From: Acidobacteriaceae bacterium
GTDB lineage: Bacteria > Acidobacteriota > Terriglobia > Terriglobales > Acidobacteriaceae
Assembly: GCA_003132405.1 (NCBI GenBank)
Contig: PKXQ01000150.1
Coordinates: 1-42,581 of the forward strand
DNA: 42,581 nucleotides
Reading direction: 5' to 3'
Shown here: positions 41,412 to 42,581 of the stretch, piece after piece
Numbering within the stretch: the stretch's first letter is position 1
Layout: the number at the start of each line of letters is the position of its first letter
Program-made: the position numbers and the translations under genes
The notes under the pieces: generated by a model
Databases searched by the model: none
What the model was told of the DNA's origin: nothing
Seen by the model: the letters and a program-made list of their open reading frames with translations, nothing else

Positions 41412-41957
41412 ATGGGCGCCACGGTTCTAACCAGATTTTGTCTTCTTTTGATTGTCTTTTGCTCGCTGACTCTGTGGGCAGCGGACAGTGTTGTACCGCT
41501 CAACGTTAAGGAAGGTTTGTGGGAAGTTACCGTTGTTCATTCCATGACCGGCATGCCCACCTCGTCGATGGCGAATATTCCACCCGACGCGCTGGCCAAG
41601 ATGACGCCGCAGCAGCGTGCCCAGGTCGAGGCCATGATGGGCGGGAAGCCAAGTACCGACGTCCGCAAAGAGTGCGTGACGAAGGAAAAACTGGCGAAGA
41701 ATGCGGCTTTCAGCAACACTCGCGGGGAGTGTATGCGCACGGTCGTTAGTTCGACCGGTCGCAGACTGGAAGCAAAGTTTCATTGTGAAGAGAAGCAATC
41801 CGTATCGGACGGAAATTTTGTGATGGAGGCGCTCGGTTCCGATAACGTCAAAGGCACGATGCACATGGTCGCCAACACCGGCAGCGGCCATAACATGACC
41901 ATGGATCTCACGATCACGTCGAAATATCTGGGATCGGACTGCGGCGACGTCAAGTAG
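41412..41957 (+). CDS. Exported DUF3617-family protein
   Basis: A 181-residue protein with a signal peptide (LTRFCLLLIVFCSLTLWAAD). The mature part follows the DUF3617 pattern: KEGLWEVTVVHSMTGMP, a helical stretch with MTPQQRAQVEAMM, a conserved Cys segment VRKECVTKEKL, GECMRTVVSSTGRRLEAKFHCE, then GTMHMVANTGSGHNMTMDLTITSKYLGSDCGDVK. The four or more conserved Cys probably form disulfides in the periplasm. The function of the family is unknown. I chose the ATG at 41412, which has GGAGAG just upstream; a TTG at 41343 would extend the frame without a better signal peptide. Confidence 0.88.
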   Translation: MGATVLTRFCLLLIVFCSLTLWAADSVVPLNVKEGLWEVTVVHSMTGMPTSSMANIPPDALAKMTPQQRAQVEAMMGGKPSTDVRKECVTKEKLAKNAAFSNTRGECMRTVVSSTGRRLEAKFHCEEKQSVSDGNFVMEALGSDNVKGTMHMVANTGSGHNMTMDLTITSKYLGSDCGDVK

Positions 41958-42128
41958 AGAATGGAAAATATGCGGTTGCGAGAAAAGGGGCCCTTCATCG
42001 GAGATTCCTCCTGCTAATGGGGATCGGACATCGATCGCTACGCTTTAATCAGGGGAAACGCGATAGTCACCCGCACGAGGTGACTGCTGGAGTGAATAAT
42101 CGAGCAGTGCGGTGGAAAACGCCGCGGC

Positions 42129-42162
42129 AAAAAAAATGCGCGCAACCCGAAGGTTGCGCGCA
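42129..42162 (-). terminator. Strong intrinsic terminator for the partial membrane gene
   Basis: A perfect 11-bp stem, TGCGCGCAACC (42137-42147) with GGTTGCGCGCA (42152-42162), and a four-base loop. On the minus strand it is followed by eight T (42136 down to 42129). It lies about 20 bp after the stop of the minus-strand membrane protein gene. Confidence 0.92.
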
Positions 42163-42180
42163 CGAAGAACAGTTGAAGAG

Positions 42181-42581
42181 TTATCGACCAGCAGCGGCAG
42201 CCATTGCTTGCGGTTGGAGCTGTCCGGCTCGCTCAACGTACATTTTGTACGACTGGTAGACACCAGCCAGCACGAGCAGCAGAATGGCCATGGTCGCCAG
42301 TCCAGTGAAGGTAGTGAAAGCGGAAACAATCGCAGTCAGTCCCGCACCGATTACGTAGTTCGGGAACGACCACAGAAACACCTTATGCCACAGGGCAAAA
42401 GGATTTCCGCCTTCGGTGAGTCCGATGATGCTGGCTACGGGCGCCGTGTTGGCCAGGAAGTAAGTGACGGCGGCCAGTACCAGAGACATCGTGTGCGCTG
42501 CCGCGCCGGCTCGGAACAGCTGGCTGTGATACACCAGGTACGCGAGTCCGGAAGCGTTCAGCAATGTGCATGCGTTAAATA
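42181..42581 (-). CDS. Membrane protein, partial (start beyond window)
   Basis: A C-terminal fragment of at least 132 residues; the frame is still open at the right edge of the window, and the TTG at 42564 is not a convincing start. Four hydrophobic segments are visible: MSLVLAAVTYFLANTAPVAS, LWHKVFLWSFPNYVIGAGL, IVSAFTTFTGLATMAILLLVL and a preceding one ending near YLVYHSQLF. The tail QPQAMAAAAGR is short and polar. It could be a stand-alone small membrane protein or the end of a sensor-type membrane domain. A clear terminator follows. No family was recognised. Confidence 0.75.
   Translation of the reverse strand, partial: FNACTLLNASGLAYLVYHSQLFRAGAAAHTMSLVLAAVTYFLANTAPVASIIGLTEGGNPFALWHKVFLWSFPNYVIGAGLTAIVSAFTTFTGLATMAILLLVLAGVYQSYKMYVERAGQLQPQAMAAAAGR

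Noticed and set aside
1..42581. CRISPR arrays, insertion sequences, prophage or integrase genes
   Set aside because: No regularly spaced repeats with unique spacers and no transposase, integrase or phage structural motifs were found.

Overview
The window looks like chromosomal DNA from an acidobacterium (Acidobacteriota, probably Terriglobia-like). This rests on the gene content: Oar-type TonB receptors with an N-terminal carboxypeptidase-regulatory domain, kumamolisin-type S53 proteases with Ig-like tails, a CRTAC1/ASPIC protein fused to a redoxin and TPRs, a PhoB-type stand-alone winged-helix protein, BshB1 of bacillithiol synthesis, and moderately high GC. The species cannot be named from the sequence. 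I see no rRNA, tRNA, CRISPR array, transposase, integrase or phage gene.

Layout. 1-1500: repeat-rich leader and dinB. 1500-3150 (minus): an Mla-type lipid-transport permease/ATPase pair. 3315-7660 (minus): a sensor kinase and NtrC-type regulator operon. 7660-9805: a long structured spacer, a PhoB-type winged-helix gene with three helically phased hexamers at its promoter, and an alpha/beta hydrolase. 9814-12230: an OprB-like porin with a perfect CRP-type palindrome upstream, an overlooked 50-residue ORF and a second palindrome. 12166-13582: a CsoR/RcnR-type metal sensor with its operator and a CDF metal exporter. 13646-20970 (minus): an alcohol dehydrogenase, an exported acetamidase-like protein, a 1203-residue TonB receptor and an SH3/TPR protein. 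21315-31463: an S53-like protease broken by an in-frame amber codon, a COG3375 acetyltransferase-like protein, a second TonB receptor, a small membrane protein, BshB1, an orphan ABC-2 permease and a full-length S53 protease. 31605-36212 (minus): a PEBP protein and the CRTAC1/redoxin/TPR protein. 36348-40502: a nucleoside salvage cluster. 40556 to the end: an isochorismatase-fold hydrolase, a DUF3617 protein and a partial membrane protein.

The most interesting gene set is 36348-40502. A queuosine-salvage (DUF2419/QNG1-type) N-glycosylase is followed on the same strand by cytidine deaminase, pyrimidine-nucleoside phosphorylase (4-bp overlap) and a concentrative nucleoside transporter. Together they read as an import-and-cleave nucleoside scavenging module that may extend to the modified nucleoside queuosine.

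The most interesting non-genic signal is a pair of intergenic elements (3211-3312 and 27534-27632). Each is built from phased 8-bp units (roughly ATYNGGTR) arranged as two facing arrays, and each starts right after a stop codon. A related habit of short direct repeats overlapping stop codons (1472, 8714, 19932, 40509) suggests that gene ends in this genome collect small repeat arrays.
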